64,000 bases of DNA from Marsupella aquatica. Lineage: Eukaryota; Marchantiophyta. Location: positions 24,924,001 to 24,988,000 of the forward strand of contig OZ316891.1 of the NCBI GenBank assembly GCA_973895155.1, given 5' to 3'. Of this stretch, positions 62,785-64,000 are shown piece by piece; the first letter of the stretch is position 1, and each line of letters starts with the position of its first letter. The notes beneath the pieces were generated by a model. That model worked only from the letters and a program-made list of their open reading frames with translations. It was not told the DNA's origin and did no database searches. Both the position numbers and the translations under genes were made by a program.

Positions 62785-64000
62785 CTGAAGTGTCTCCCTT
62801 GGGTCCACATGGCCGTCTTGGATGTTACCACTCTCAAAGGGCCATGAACAATGGTCCGAATGTCATTTGTCATAGTAGGAAACTGTGAGACATCTCCTTC
62901 TTGTGCCAAAATGCCATCCAACTCAACCAACTTTTCCTTCATAAACTCATGCAACTTAGGAAAAATCCTTGCCCTTTGACTCATTCTTTTGGCATTGTCA
63001 TAAAACTCCCTCCATTCATCCATGACATTGCTATTACTCAACATGAATGTATTCAACTGTGTCCACTCTGTTGATGTAAGCATGCGTGTTTTTGTTGCTT
63101 CTGTTAAACGGTCCTCCTCCTCTTGCCTCTCCTCCATCCAAGTACGTGGTAAAGTCCGATCAATGGTGGCCAAGATGTTACTACAATAAAACATGCTCTT
63201 TGCAGCCAAGTATCCTGTAGCTATGCTTCCCTCCACTCGTGCACGGTTACGTACATAAGCCTTCAAGACTGACATGTAACGCTCAAGCCAGTACATCCAT
63301 CGACAATGAACTGGACCAGCAATGGCAACCTCCCTCACAAGATGCACAAGTAAATGAACCTGACAATCAAAGAAGGAAGGAGGGAGGGCCTTCTCCAACT
63401 TGCAAACCACCTCAGCTGCCAATACCTCCATTCCAGGAATCTCTTCCACATATATCTCCTTTGAGCATATCCATCTCAACAAACGACCCAATGACCAAAT
63501 GGCATCTTGCACTTCTTTGGTCCCCAACCCTATAATTGCCACTGGCAATATATGCTGCAATAAGCGGTGATAGTCATGTGTCTTGAGATACCGTGGCCAT
63601 TTGTGATTGTCCTCCATCCCAAAAGCTTTCCTCAAATTGGCACCATAGCCTGTAGGAAACCGCATCTCCCCTATATGATTTCAGAATTCACGTCTTTGGC
63701 CAACACTAAGCACCCAAGGAGCATAAGGACGATGTTCCAAACCTGTGGCAGGATCAACTTGTACCCATACATCTGGATGCATTTCCAACTCTTCACATGC
63801 CTCCCTGAAGTTAGTGTCCTTCTCCCCATAAAAATGAGCTATCAACGCCTTCCCCACATTTCTCTCTATGTGCATGGGGTCTAAAAGATGGCGGATCTTC
63901 AACTCTGACCAATAGGGCAAACTGGCTAGTATACTCCACCTCGTCAACCCAGTACCATCAAAGGTGAGGGGATCATCAGGGTCTGCCACCCTATCAGCTA
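62785..64000 (-). pseudogene. Second CACTA transposase: Transposase_21/DUF4218 part, runs off the right edge
   Basis: From the right edge the frame reads LTFDGTGLTRW, LPYWSELKIRHLLDPMHIER and NVGKALIAHFYGEK. An in-frame TGA at 63,681-63,683 interrupts it, after which it continues GEMRFPTGYGAN, KTHDYHRLLQHILPV, LHLLVHLVREV-type DUF4218 sequence (QVHLLVHLVREVAIAGPVHC) and YMSVLKAYVRNRARVEGSIA. It ends RHFRF|GTTTCA at 62,785. It is clearly related to the complete CACTA but diverged, so it is a different family. The 5' exons lie outside the window. Confidence 0.8.

Noticed and set aside
1-64000. tRNA or rRNA genes
   Set aside because: I saw no cloverleaf with A/B boxes or conserved rRNA segments on either strand by eye. 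A tRNAscan-SE run would be decisive.

Overview
This is a repeat-rich nuclear window from a green plant or streptophyte alga. The evidence is GT-AG introns with consistent phases, plant-type TTTAGGG repeats, plant CACTA (Transposase_21) and copia elements, and a four-exon host gene for TMA7 on the minus strand (23,381-25,450). A charophyte-like genome is my guess; nothing here proves the species. Apart from TMA7 and a possible PDZ-like exon (about 37.1-37.4 kb), nearly everything is transposable-element sequence.

The main discovery is a large two-module element present twice in opposite orientation. Copy 1 (about 0.9-19.2 kb) has, on the minus strand, a Ulp1/C48 protease and a long spliced gene joining a ParB-like DGNHR domain, a helical middle region and a C-terminal domain resembling beta-class N4/N6 DNA methyltransferases. 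Divergently, on the plus strand, lie a Mutator-like transposase with a SWIM finger, two F-box-like genes and an AT-hook gene. Copy 2 (about 38.3-58.1 kb) repeats the divergent pair: transposase on minus (52.86 to 38.52 kb), ParB-methyltransferase on plus (54.0-58.0 kb). Both copies are broken by stops and frameshifts, but exon-by-exon homology is clear.

Copy 2's transposase gene is split by a complete 10,527-bp CACTA element (38,870-49,396) with CACAACTA inverted ends and a TAA target duplication. Taking out the element and one TAA rejoins the host reading frame. This CACTA has an open seven-exon transposase (1,006 aa), an arginine-rich second gene, a third small ORF and a SET-domain (histone-methyltransferase-like) gene. 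A second, damaged CACTA transposase enters from the right edge (62.1-64.0 kb).

Each element carries its own short palindromic word scattered through introns, UTRs and spacers: CTCGGCGAGNCTCGCCGAG-like in copy 1, TAGCGCCNGGCGCTA in copy 2, AACGWCGTT in the CACTA, TCCGATAAATTTATCGGA at 19.5-19.8 kb, AAGGACTCNGAGTCCTT at 28.9-36.7 kb and TCCGGA at 32.6-34.9 kb. This resembles the family-specific motifs of Arabidopsis VANDAL elements that are read by element-encoded anti-silencing proteins. I infer that the palindromes are recognition sites for element-encoded DNA-binding or chromatin-modifying proteins.

The middle (19.3-38 kb) holds a palindrome array with a Myb/SANT-like ORF, the TMA7 island, a truncated copia element, a coiled-coil/RING gene, a coiled-coil gene in TCCGGA-rich DNA, and a large AAGGACT array next to the PDZ-like exon. 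At 58.1-61.1 kb is a long open coiled-coil ORF of plant-transposon type.
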